A DNA stretch of 64,000 bases from positions 46,278 to 110,277 of the forward strand of contig BCKQ01000019.1 in the NCBI GenBank assembly GCA_001600695.1, read 5' to 3'. Below the pieces are notes generated by a model. The model had not been told where the DNA came from and did not search any database. It saw nothing but the letters and a program-made list of their open reading frames with translations. Below are positions 50,058 through 60,143 of the stretch, one piece after another (within the stretch, counting starts at the first letter, position 1; each line of letters starts with the position of its first letter). Both the position numbers and the translations under genes were made by a program. Source of the DNA: Ascoidea asiatica. Its lineage: Eukaryota > Ascomycota > Saccharomycetes > Ascoideales > Ascoideaceae.

Positions 50058-51422
50058 TCATTTTAATAAGGATAATTCTTTTTCATTTATTGCTTTGGTT
50101 ACAGCACTTACAATTATATCTATTTCTTCTTTTGAGACAGTGAATGGAGGAGCAATTAAAATATGATCACCATTTATACCATCGATTGTACCAGAACCAG
50201 GATAAACATAAACTCCATTTTTTAGAATATTTTTTTGAATTTGAGAACCAATATGAATTGAAGGATCAAAAGGTTTTTTAGTTTTTTTATCTTTAACAAA
50301 TTCAATACCCCAAAATAAACCACGACCTCTAATATTTCCAACAATTTTATTTGATGATAAATTTTTTATTAAACTTTCAGATAAATAAATACCCATTTTT
50401 TTAACATTATCTAATAAATTATTTTCTTCAATATATTCTGAAACTGCTAAACCTGCAGCACATGAATATGGAAAGGTTTGAAAAGTATGACCATTATTAA
50501 AAGAATTAGAACCTTTTTTTAAAACATCTAAAATTTTTGGAGTTATAAAAACTGCAGATAATGGAGAGAATCCACTAGAAATTGCTTTACCAGAAGTTGT
50601 AATATCAGGAATTATATCTTCTTGTTCCCAAGCAAAAAAAGTTCCAGATCTTCCACTACCACACATAATTTCATCTAAAATTAATAGAATATCATATTTT
50701 TCACAAATTTGTTTAATTTTTTTAAAATAATTTTTTGGAGCTATTGTACAACCAGTTGCAGCACCAACTATAGTTTCTGCAAAAAATCCAGCAATATTTT
50801 CAGAACCAATTTCATTAATTTTATCTTCAAAATTTTGAATTAATCTATTAACATAATCATCAGTTGATTCATTTTTAAGTTTATATCTATATTCATTTGC
50901 AGAATCAACTTTGTGAAAATTATTTTTATTTAAAATTTTTTCAAATGGTTTTCTTCTTAATTTATGATCAGATAAAGATAAACATGATAAAGTATTACCA
51001 TGATAAGAATGATTTCTTGAAATAAATTGATTTTTATTAAATTTACCTTGTTCATAAAAATATTGAATTGATAATTTTATTGCAGCTTCATTTGCTTCAC
51101 TACCAGAACTAATAAAATAAACTTTTGATAAATTTTTTTTATAATTTTTTAATAATTTATTACTTAAAGTTTCTGCAGCAGAAGTTGTAAAAAAAGATGA
51201 ATGAATATATGTAACATTTGAAAGTTGAGATGATAATTTTTTAATAACTTCAGGATTTGAATGACCAACAGATATTACAGCTGCACCACTACATGCATCT
51301 AAAATTTTTTCACCATTTTGAAGATAAATAAATGAACCTTTTGCATTTTCAACTACTAATGGACAATCAGATAATGATCTATGTAATAAAGAAGAATCTA
51401 AAAGTTCTTGATCTGTTATCAT
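50058..51422 (-). CDS. Class III (omega) PLP-dependent aminotransferase
   Basis: A PLP enzyme of the class III aminotransferase family. Landmarks: SSGSEANEAAIK (105-116, phosphate binding), NHSYHGNT (137-144), LILDEIMCGSGRSG (247-260, Asp250 for the pyridine nitrogen) and the Schiff-base lysine Lys279 in TTSGKAISSG. A GHTFQTFPYSCAAGL block follows, as in fungal omega-transaminases. The length of 454 residues is full, and no targeting peptide is obvious. It is not Car2 (ornithine), Bio3 or Uga1 by its motifs. Filamentous fungi and many non-Saccharomyces yeasts have such an enzyme without a settled substrate. It is intact although surrounded by broken genes. The start ATG at 51422 is the first in frame. 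Confidence 0.9.
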   Translation of the reverse strand: MITDQELLDSSLLHRSLSDCPLVVENAKGSFIYLQNGEKILDACSGAAVISVGHSNPEVIKKLSSQLSNVTYIHSSFFTTSAAETLSNKLLKNYKKNLSKVYFISSGSEANEAAIKLSIQYFYEQGKFNKNQFISRNHSYHGNTLSCLSLSDHKLRRKPFEKILNKNNFHKVDSANEYRYKLKNESTDDYVNRLIQNFEDKINEIGSENIAGFFAETIVGAATGCTIAPKNYFKKIKQICEKYDILLILDEIMCGSGRSGTFFAWEQEDIIPDITTSGKAISSGFSPLSAVFITPKILDVLKKGSNSFNNGHTFQTFPYSCAAGLAVSEYIEENNLLDNVKKMGIYLSESLIKNLSSNKIVGNIRGRGLFWGIEFVKDKKTKKPFDPSIHIGSQIQKNILKNGVYVYPGSGTIDGINGDHILIAPPFTVSKEEIDIIVSAVTKAINEKELSLLK

Positions 51423-52436
51423 TATAATGAAATTGACTTTATTATGATTATTATTATTATCCTTAACTAACTAACTAACTACCTTACAAATTAGCAAAGT
51501 ATGATCATTGTTTGATTTATAAGGAGATTTCGAGTACTTTAAATAAATAGAAGAACCATTTTTATATACAGTATATTAAGTAAGATGAGTTTGGATCTAT
51601 TAGAATATCTGCTCTCTCGATAAGCTCAATCGAAGTCTCGAAATAATAGTAACACTCTTAGATAAGAGAACAAGCTTCATTTTGCTGTCAACTGCTCGGT
51701 TAGATGAAACGCAGGTCACGACGGGCAACTGCATGCCAATTGCCGAAAGGAGAAGATTAACCGATGATATTGACCTGGGGTTTATCCGAGAATGTCTCGT
51801 TTAGCTTATCCTGGCGGCTAAAAGTGGCCATTTGAATTAGGAAATATAAAGTAAATGAATTCCGGTTATATCCACTGAGGTGGTAGTACCAGCAACATGG
51901 GTAATGCAAGTTGAATTACTTCAATGCAGTAATGTCTGCGGAGTGGAACCGTAATATTTTTTATCCATGCATGGATTAATCCGGAACATAATCCAGTTCT
52001 GGAATGCACATCCATGTTTATTTTTTCCAGGCTTACGTAATTCTGAGTTGTCACGCGTTCCAAATGTAGACAAGCAATGAAATTGGGATGGCAAGCAACA
52101 AAAAACATAAAAACAATTTTGGCTCATGAAGACAGAAGAAATAAATCAAAAAAGAAATAACAAGAAACAACAAGCAATGACAAGAAAAGAAAGGGGATTA
52201 TTGAAGTGAATTGAAGCGAATTGAATTGAATTGAAATGAAATGACTTGAAAGAAAAAGAATTGAAAATGTGCATTGAAAACAGTTTGTATAATAAATATG
52301 AAAGAGAAAGACAATTGAATTGTTTTTAATTTGATAATGTAATAGAAATCCATATTTTAAATCTAATACAAACTAGAATATAATTCAATAATATAACCAA
52401 CCATTCAACAATATACTCACACTCAATAATAAAACA
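51423..52436. other. Intergenic region with palindrome and GAATT repeats
   Basis: This lies between the aminotransferase and the small ORF. A GC-richer patch spans about 51650-51830, ATCCATGCATGGAT (51963-51976) is a perfect 14-bp palindrome, and GAATTGAA repeats run at about 52206-52262. Minus-strand ORFs of 80 and 68 codons overlap each other and begin without a convincing context; not called. Confidence 0.5.
51963..51976. repeat. 14-bp perfect palindrome ATCCATGCATGGAT
   Basis: Self-complementary over 14 bases, followed by TAATCCGGAAC. About 540 bases upstream of the aminotransferase start. Could be a dimeric factor site. Confidence 0.5.
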
Positions 52437-52721
52437 ATGTTTGAATTGATTAAAAAAATATATTCCATTTCAAAAACTGGAAAAAATTTAATTTCAATGA
52501 CTCCACAATCTCTATTATTGAAATATAGTTATAAAAATATTGGAAATTTAACAAAATTTTCAACTGGTTTATTTGGAACTATTACTACTTTTTATTATAC
52601 TTTTAATAAATTTATTTTAAATAAAAATAATAAAAAATCAAATAATAATAATTCTACAAATAATCAATCTGAACAATTAAAAGATAAAAGAAAAGATAAA
52701 AGTAAATTTAAATCTTCTTAA
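52437..52721 (+). CDS. Small basic protein with one possible membrane helix
   Basis: A 94-residue protein I do not recognise. The N-terminus is moderately basic and amphipathic, residues about 42-61 form a hydrophobic stretch (FSTGLFGTITTFYYTF region), and the C-terminal 30 residues are Lys/Asn/Ser-rich. The ATG follows a CA-rich, AATA-rich leader typical of expressed yeast genes, and codon use (TTA, AAT, AAA) matches the neighbours, so I favour a real gene. It could be a small mitochondrial or ER membrane protein. It lies directly before the broken zinc-cluster gene on the same strand but shows no relation to it. Confidence 0.5.
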   Translation: MFELIKKIYSISKTGKNLISMTPQSLLLKYSYKNIGNLTKFSTGLFGTITTFYYTFNKFILNKNNKKSNNNNSTNNQSEQLKDKRKDKSKFKSS

Positions 52722-52981
52722 TTTTAGAAACACTGCATAAATCACTGTTATTACTGTTTATAAAATAGCTTTAAAGTTATCTTTACCCGAAGACTGGCGT
52801 TTTTTATCTGCTTTCAAACCTATTTTTTCAAATATTATTTATTATTATTATATTATATTTTTTAATATATTCTTAAATAGTAAATAAATAAATAGGAAAA
52901 TAAATTAACTCCTATTTAAATGAGCTTTATTCCTGGATTTTTTTAGTAGAATTACAAATTTTAATATTAATATAATAAAAA

Positions 52982-55900
52982 ATGTCATCAAAAATTTCAA
53001 ATAAAAGAAAAAAAGTTTGAAAAGCTTGTAATTATTGTAGATTAAAAAAAATTAAAGGTAATGGTAAAAATTCTTGTTACAATTGTAAAGAAATTAATAA
53101 AGATTGTATATATTCAATAAATAAAAAAAAAAATCAATTTTTTCAAATTTAAAAAATGAAATTAATAATATTAAACAAATTATTAAAATTTTAATTAATA
53201 TTCCAATTTTAAATAATTCTAAAGATATTAATAATAATATTAATAAAAATAATGACTGGAGACTGAAAATTTTAATGATTTTAAATAATAAATTTGATAT
53301 AAATTCAGGTTTAAATTCAAATTTAAATTCTCAATCAATTGATTTATTGAATGATAATATTCTCTCTGATATTGAAAGTGATACAAATGATGATTATGAT
53401 ATTGATATTGATAATGAAATTGAAAATGAAATTGAAATTGATAATGAAATTAATACAGAAAATGAAACTAATATTGAAAATAATAGTTATCAAGAAAAGG
53501 ATAATAATAGTGGTAATAATAATAAAAAAATCAACCACAATCACAATACTTTTGGTGCAAATAATTTGAAAGAGCATTTCAATAATAATAAATTGATTAT
53601 CAAAGATATTAACAATAAAGATAATAAAAACATACCTTATTCAATCGAAATTAATAAAATATCACAAAATTTAGACTACAGTTGTGAAGAAAATTGTAAT
53701 AAATCTATTACATTACAATTAAAATTTTTAAAAAATAAAAATAATGCTTTTTTTGGTGCTCATCAAGCTTCTTCTTCATTATTTACATATTCTGATATAA
53801 CTTGGTTAAATAATAAATGTGAAGAATTAAATTTACAAAGTTATATTAATTAATTAGAAATCTTTTTATTTAATTTCAGAACTATCAATTTAAATTTACC
53901 AGATTCAAATAAATTCACTTATTTTAATAAAATTACAAAATAATAACTTTGAATTTCAAAATTTAAATTTCGAAAAGATCATTGAAATTCATTTATCAAA
54001 TGCAATCTATTGTTTTCAAAAAATTCAGATTATTTTCTTATCAGTAAGAAACTCAAATATTAGTTTAATTTTCAAATCAATTTAGGGTATAATTTTACTT
54101 TTAGATTATCTTGAAAATTCAGTCAATTCAACATTCTCAAAAGTTTTATTACAAACTTTATTCAGATTATTGATTGATTTAGGTTTAAATTAAAAAAAAT
54201 CATATCTTAATTTACCAATTGAAGAAAAAATTAAAAGAAAAAAATTTTTTTTAATATTTTATTTTTTTGAAAATTTTATCAAAATTTAAAAAACAGAATT
54301 AATTTCAAATTTTGATATAACTTCAATTGATGAAAATGATAATCAAGAATTTATTTTGGATTCTCTTCAAACTAATAATTTAAATAAACTAAACTCAAAT
54401 TCTTTTTAGAAAATTAAATATTTTCATAATTTAAAAGATAAATTAAGTTTTTTAATTGAATTGAAAGAAATTTCAAGAATAAATGATGGATTTTTTAATC
54501 TTTATTTAAATTATATCAATTCAAAACTTTCAAAAATTGGATCAAATATATATATTCAATTACTTTCACCAAAATCGATGTTAAAATTCAATTCAGAGAA
54601 AAAAATTCAAGCAGAGTTGATTTTATTTGAATTGAATGAACTAAAACAAAATACAATTATTTCAGGATCTGAAATTTTTTGAAATTTTTATTAGATTATT
54701 CAAAAGAACCATTAAGAGATTTTGGTGATGATAATTCAGAATATTTAATTTTTGAAAAACATTATAAATATTTTATGCTATTAATTAATTATTATTATTC
54801 TATTGCAGTTGTTAATAGATTTGCATGTATTATTCTATGGAATGAAAAATCGAATTTTAAAAATAAAGATAAAAATAAGAAAATAATTAAAAATGATGAG
54901 AAATATATCATAGATTGCTTAGATTCATGTTGTTCAATTCTTAAATTATCAAAACATGGAATAAAAAATAAATTATTAATTGGATTTCCATTTATTTTCA
55001 AAAGTTTAAGTTTTTTTATAAATTTTTCATTGGTTTCAATATTTTCATGTTGTATACAGTTTAAAAATTTATCAAAAAGAGATAATTATTTAATTGTTTC
55101 AATGGATTACGTTTCATCATTTTCAGAAAGATTCAAAAATGAAGAATCTAATACAGTTATTGTAATTTTACCAATTTCAGGACATCAAGCAATAATGAGA
55201 ATTATGATGAGAATTTTATTAAAAATTTATGAACCTATTTATATTAAAAATAATAATTTATATGTTAAAAATTTGATTGAAGAATATTTCAAAAAAAATT
55301 TTATTTATGAAGAAATTGATAAAATGAAATTGAGGGAAAAAGCAAAATTGAATTTAGATTCAAAAAAAAGACATGAAGAAGAAGAAAAAATAATAAGAAA
55401 AAAGGAAATCGGAGAGAAAATTAAAATTAAAGAATCAATTATTAAACTTTTTCTAAATAAAAATGATATTGTAAATAAGAATATTAATGACATAAGCAAG
55501 ATAGTCGATACAAATATTAACAGAACAACAATTAACAATAGTATCGTTCATAATGTCAACAGTATCAATAGAAATATAAATAATAATAATATAAGTGCAA
55601 ATAATATTAACAATAATATTGTGAGTGAAATTTATCCAAAAGAGATTAACAGTTTGAATAACTATAACAATATCAGTACTTTAAACAATCTGGTAAATCC
55701 GAATAATTCCAATAGTATCAATTTACTTAGTAATACTAATCATGTTAACAATCTCAATAATCTCAATAGTTTCAACAATTTTAATAATTTTGGTAGTTTT
55801 GGAAATAGTCTGAATAACTCAGGAAATAACTTTTGTAATTTCAATAATTCAAATGCTGAAATAGCTGGTATCAATGCAAATGGTAATACAAACAATTCGG

Positions 55901-56019
55901 CTAATTTAAATATTAATAGTGAAAATATTTTCCAGGATTATTTTTCTGATTTTGATTTTAATTCTGGAATGTTTGATTTAAATTCACTTAATTTCTTTGA
56001 AGACTTTTTAAATCCATGA
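52982..56019 (+). pseudogene. Zn2Cys6 transcription factor, degenerate paralogue of the 29.6-32.2 kb gene
   Basis: Colinear with the intact regulator at 29595-32207. Segments: an N-terminal cluster from ATG 52982, with TGA at 53018-53020 and the third zinc cysteine replaced by Gly (GGT at 53057-53059); a frameshift near 53131-53150; an open Asp/Asn-rich linker and the block FFGAHQASSSLFTYSDITWL to 53853; then a deletion of roughly 90-100 codons. The middle region continues in one frame with nonsense codons at 54083, 54191, 54287 and 54407. A further frameshift falls in a T6 run (54675-54680), and a 446-codon open tail runs to 56019. The tail keeps PISGHQAIMR, an Asn-rich stretch and an acidic aromatic end like the intact copy. 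The C-terminal part is strikingly better preserved than the rest. Confidence 0.93.
54676..56019 (+). other. Preserved C-terminal ORF within the zinc-cluster pseudogene
   Basis: An uninterrupted reading frame of about 446 codons covers the last third of the broken regulator. It lacks any DNA-binding domain but keeps the end of the middle-homology region and a likely activation domain. The first internal ATGs could in principle allow translation; no promoter is evident, and simple chance survival is the null explanation. Confidence 0.35.
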
Positions 56020-56713
56020 ATGTTTGATTTTGAAACTAGACCGTTGTATATAAATATTCAGATTAGTTTTACTCAGAATGATTTTTTGATAAAATTGCAG
56101 TAATTATTAAAGAAATTGTATTACATATTTTAGACGTATATTTTTTCGGCTATAGCTCCGGGTGAGTAACGGAACAACTCTGGACCTGCTAATTAAGGTT
56201 TCTAGCTTGCAGTTTGAAGTTTTCGGAGCCAAAGCTTATTTTGGGTTTTGTGTTTTTGTTTTTCCGGGAGCAGAAATTCCTGGAAAACAAAAACTCGAGC
56301 CGTAAAATTATCCCAGAGAAACAACAGAAATATATCTTCTTTTTTCTTGGCTCAGTTAAATCAACTTCTTCTTTTTTTTCTTCTCTTTAAAATAATAAAA
56401 GTCAACTCCAAATCAAAAAAAAGTGGAATATTTTTAGTGCCCGGAATGAATTTGAAAAATTTTAAAAAAAAAGACCACAAAGATTATGTAAGCACATTTT
56501 AGCACGTGCTTTGTTAAGATTTACCTCGGATATAAAATTTCCCTTTTAATAGCAGGGCTGTAAAATTTTTGTTTTGGTTTTGATTTTAGAATTGAAATTG
56601 GTTTGAAAGAAGAAGAAGTTGAGCTTTTGGACAAGCATGAACTCTAGGGCTTGAAGAGATCAGAGATTATTTATAACTTATTAAGTATAATAGAATATTA
56701 TTTACTTTTGAAA
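56020..56713. other. TBF1 promoter region with CCGG motifs and a CACGTG palindrome
   Basis: This holds a GC-richer patch at about 56145-56290 (CTCCGGGTGAG, TTTCCGGGAGC), GCCCGGAATG at about 56443-56452 and the 10-bp palindrome AGCACGTGCT at 56511-56520, 194 bases before the TBF1 ATG. An 84-codon ORF (56248-56502) starts without ATG support and is not called. Confidence 0.55.
56511..56520. promoter_or_regulatory. AGCACGTGCT palindrome upstream of TBF1
   Basis: An extended CACGTG E-box, palindromic over 10 bases, 194 bases upstream of the TBF1 start. Cbf1-type binding is plausible. Confidence 0.45.
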
Positions 56714-59700
56714 ATGATTTTTGACCAAGACTTATTGGATATTGTTGCAAGATCCACTTCTGATTCTTCTTCCAACAACAATAATAAGAGACCTAGAAGT
56801 GATTCCGAGAATGATAATAATAGTAATCCATATATCAATTCTCAAATAATTGAAATTGAAGGAGGAAATCAAGAAACTGATCTAAACCTAAATCAAAATC
56901 AAAATCAAAATCAAAACCAAAACCAAGATCAAGAATTAAATTTAGATTTAGATTTAGACGCAAATACAAAAGTCTCCAATGATATTCAATATCACAATAT
57001 TGAAAATGAAAATGAAAATGGAAATGAAAATGAGAATGAAATTGAAATTTCAAATCAAAATCAAAATCAAAGCCAGGATGGTGAGAATGAATCTAGAAAA
57101 GATGAATCTTCAAAAAAAAGACAAAAGATATCTCAAGATTCAGAATATTTTAACTCGAATATTGATAATGAATTAATTGAAGCTGATTTAAATAATGTTG
57201 AAGCTCTTAATCAAGCTTTAACTAATAATATTTCTGATCAAATAAATAAGGAAGTTCAATCTGATACTATTAATATTGTTCCTCTTACTAAATCTGATAA
57301 TGATAATGATAATGATGATAATAATGGTAATGATAATGATGATAATAATAATAATATTGAAATAACAAATAGTCAAAAACATTTGGACATAAAAAATTTA
57401 TTACAATCAAAATTTGGAACTTCAATAATAGATTTATTAAATTCAAATTCAGTTTCCAAAAATGGGTTTTCATCTAATTCTTTTTTAAAATTACCAAAAA
57501 TTTCTGATTCTAAAACTCAATTAGGTGGTTTACCTTTACCATTAATTGCCCCTTCAATTTTACCACCGAATTTACAATTTAATATTCAATCAATTCCAAT
57601 TTTAGATAATATCTCAACTCAATTTTTAAGAATTATAATTTCAACTAACTTTTTTAAACTTTTAGATTTAATTTTTAGTAAAGATTCATCTCCTGAAGGT
57701 TCCACTTTTACTAATATTTGTGGGATATTATATTATGTTAAATCATTTTATTCTTCCGATAATCCTTTTTTAACAATTCATGATGTTTTACCAGGATTTT
57801 GGAAACCTGGTAATGTAGCTCCAACAATTTTAAGAGGGAAAGAAGATATAATTGAAACTGCTTTAAGAAAATCAAATTTAGCTACTTTTGTTTTTTGTAC
57901 TTTAGGTATGATGGAAGATGTTACTTTAAGTGAATTAGATGAAAATTTCTTAGATGTATTTTGTCCTCCTTCAAATTCTTTAACTTTAGATACAAAATTA
58001 CTTACAAAAAGAGTAAATGAAACTGATCAAGATATAATGGCAACTGCAAATACAACTGGTGTTGGAGGTTCTGGAAAATTATTAAAATCTCAAGCTGTTT
58101 TATTCTTAGAATTAAAAACCCAAGTTTATATTGCTGCTTTATCTGAAACTGAAAAACCAAAAGAAGATATTGCAGAAGAAACTTTTCCAGAAAATTTTGG
58201 TGAAACTTTAATGAAAAGAAGAGGTGTATCCAAAAAAAATAGACAAAATTATAATCAATATTTAACTCCTGCAGAAAAAGATTTTTGTAATAGATGTCGT
58301 TCAAGAAAAGAAAATCTATTAAAAGAAAATGAAACTGAAAAATTAATTGAAAAATATGGATATTTTTTATTTATAAAGGAATTAATTGAATACATTAAAA
58401 AAAATTTAGGTTTTATTATTTATGGAAGACGTGGTAGAAGTTTCAATTTAGAAGTAGAGCATGCTTGGAACGATATTACTTCAGAATCGAATTCTCCATT
58501 GGAAATTGAAAATGATATATCAGAAGTAAACAAATCTCTCTCTAATTCAGTTGAATTACAAACTGAAAAAATTCCTTTTGATGGAAATAATCTTGAAACT
58601 AATTTAAATACAGATAAAAATTATATTAACGAAAATTCTAATAATGGATCAAAACATTCTCCCAACTTGGTTGAATCTAATGATAACGAGTCATCAAACG
58701 TAATTGAAACCACGAATGAAAATAATAATATTGAAAATGATAATCAAATTCAAAATCAAGAGGAAATTGTAGATGGGAATGGAAATGTAAATGAATTACA
58801 ACTTCAAATTTCCACTGAAAATATTAGTAATGATAATAATAGTAATATTAATATGGATAGTGGCTTAAAAACAGTATCTCAAGATAATTATGATCCTAAT
58901 TTAAGTAGGATTGAAAATCAAGAAGTTCAAACAATTGAAGGTAATGATCGTCAAAATCAAGAAAATGAAAACAATACCGATATTAATAACAATGACAATG
59001 ATAATAATAATATCAATAATGATGGCATTGATAATAACACTCATAGTAATGAAAATCCAGAAGAAAATTCTCTTGATAAGAGTGAGGAAGCTACTATACT
59101 TGAGAAAATCAGTCAAATAAATATGGAAGCTTCAATGATTGCAGATTCTAATGAAACTCAAAATCTTGGACAAGAACAAAATTTACAATACTCAAATTCA
59201 TTGGATCAAAATTCAACTAATGAAGATTTAACTCAAGATCACATTTTTGCTCTAACTCAAACTCAATTGATGAATTCAAATATTAATTCTAATTCAGATA
59301 ATCAAGTACAAGTATCAAATGTAAATAAAAGAAAAAATCAAAATAAGCATTCAGCCTCGAAGAAATCTAAAGTTAAAACAATTGTTCGTCGTCCATGGTC
59401 CAAAGAAGAAGAAAGTGCATTAAAAGATGGATTAATGTCCACTGGACCTAAATGGTCAAGAATTTTAGAATTACATGGAGCTGGTGGGAAAATGTCAGAA
59501 TATTTAAAAAATAGAACTCAAATTCAACTCAAAGATAAAGCAAGAAATTGGAAAATGTATTATTTGAAAAGAAATATGGAAGTTCCAGTTTACTTGGATA
59601 AAGTTACTGGAGACATCGATAGGGAAGACAGAGCAATAAAGAGTAGAAGAAAAATTATAAATAATGCTAATGTTAAAAGAATAAGAAAAACTGCTGCTCC

Positions 59701-59770
59701 AGATGATGTTCCAGTAATATGGTCAGAAGGAAATGGAACCGAAAGTCCATCAGGAGAACCCAATTCTTAA
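56714..59770 (+). CDS. TBF1: TTAGGG-repeat-binding factor Tbf1
   Basis: A telobox Myb-domain general regulatory factor that binds TTAGGG. It acts at subtelomeres and snoRNA genes in S. cerevisiae and at ribosomal-protein genes in Candida albicans. The C-terminal Myb starts near RRPWSKEEE (Trp895); its recognition helix area contains LKNRTQIQLKDKARNWK, the telobox signature. A TRFH-like dimerisation region spans about 230-560, including FLRIIISTNFFKLLDLIF and ISTQ. Both flanks are Asn/Gln/Glu/Asp-rich disordered sequence with NQ and NEN repeats. I start at ATG 56714 (MIFDQDLLD, 1018 residues), because the ORF upstream begins with TTG. Much longer than S. cerevisiae Tbf1 (562), the excess being low complexity. 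Confidence 0.93.
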   Translation: MIFDQDLLDIVARSTSDSSSNNNNKRPRSDSENDNNSNPYINSQIIEIEGGNQETDLNLNQNQNQNQNQNQDQELNLDLDLDANTKVSNDIQYHNIENENENGNENENEIEISNQNQNQSQDGENESRKDESSKKRQKISQDSEYFNSNIDNELIEADLNNVEALNQALTNNISDQINKEVQSDTINIVPLTKSDNDNDNDDNNGNDNDDNNNNIEITNSQKHLDIKNLLQSKFGTSIIDLLNSNSVSKNGFSSNSFLKLPKISDSKTQLGGLPLPLIAPSILPPNLQFNIQSIPILDNISTQFLRIIISTNFFKLLDLIFSKDSSPEGSTFTNICGILYYVKSFYSSDNPFLTIHDVLPGFWKPGNVAPTILRGKEDIIETALRKSNLATFVFCTLGMMEDVTLSELDENFLDVFCPPSNSLTLDTKLLTKRVNETDQDIMATANTTGVGGSGKLLKSQAVLFLELKTQVYIAALSETEKPKEDIAEETFPENFGETLMKRRGVSKKNRQNYNQYLTPAEKDFCNRCRSRKENLLKENETEKLIEKYGYFLFIKELIEYIKKNLGFIIYGRRGRSFNLEVEHAWNDITSESNSPLEIENDISEVNKSLSNSVELQTEKIPFDGNNLETNLNTDKNYINENSNNGSKHSPNLVESNDNESSNVIETTNENNNIENDNQIQNQEEIVDGNGNVNELQLQISTENISNDNNSNINMDSGLKTVSQDNYDPNLSRIENQEVQTIEGNDRQNQENENNTDINNNDNDNNNINNDGIDNNTHSNENPEENSLDKSEEATILEKISQINMEASMIADSNETQNLGQEQNLQYSNSLDQNSTNEDLTQDHIFALTQTQLMNSNINSNSDNQVQVSNVNKRKNQNKHSASKKSKVKTIVRRPWSKEEESALKDGLMSTGPKWSRILELHGAGGKMSEYLKNRTQIQLKDKARNWKMYYLKRNMEVPVYLDKVTGDIDREDRAIKSRRKIINNANVKRIRKTAAPDDVPVIWSEGNGTESPSGEPNS

Positions 59771-60143
59771 TCGAAAAGTTTATTGTTTTCTCCATTTCTT
59801 TTATTCTTATTTTTTTCCTCTATTATTTTTAGTGTATTTTATAGTCCCAAAATTTTATCAATTTTTTAAAATAAATATTTATTTACTTCAACACTATTCA
59901 GCTTACTTGTAGAAATACTTTTTATTCGATTTTCACTGTTCAGAGTGGATGTTGGAAGATTCCCTCTTTCGGAGCCTCGAAGTTAGTGCAAGTCGAAAAC
60001 AAATGCGATGGCAACAAAACGAAGCTGGAAGCATTTGTAATAAATAAACCAACAAATAAATCAATAAAAGAATCAAGACAAAAATTAAGAAGCATCTTGG
60101 ATGAACTATAGAAATAAAGTATAAAGGCAAAGTTAATTTGAAA
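59771..60143. other. Intergenic region between TBF1 and HEM15
   Basis: 373 bases holding the TBF1 3' end and the HEM15 promoter. A slightly GC-richer stretch lies at 59940-60030. Overlapping minus-strand ORFs of 75 and 83 codons extend into HEM15 and are shadows. Confidence 0.55.

Noticed and set aside
51866-52127. Overlapping 80- and 68-codon minus ORFs upstream of the aminotransferase
   Set aside because: Two frames over the same GC-richer stretch, no yeast codon bias and no homology recognised.
53018-53020. TGA read as a sense codon (code reassignment) in the zinc-cluster copy and at 49377-49379 in the KIX remnant
   Set aside because: The zinc-cluster copy also has TAA and TAG stops and frameshifts, and intact genes such as BTA1 and the GH5 enzyme end in TGA at the expected length.
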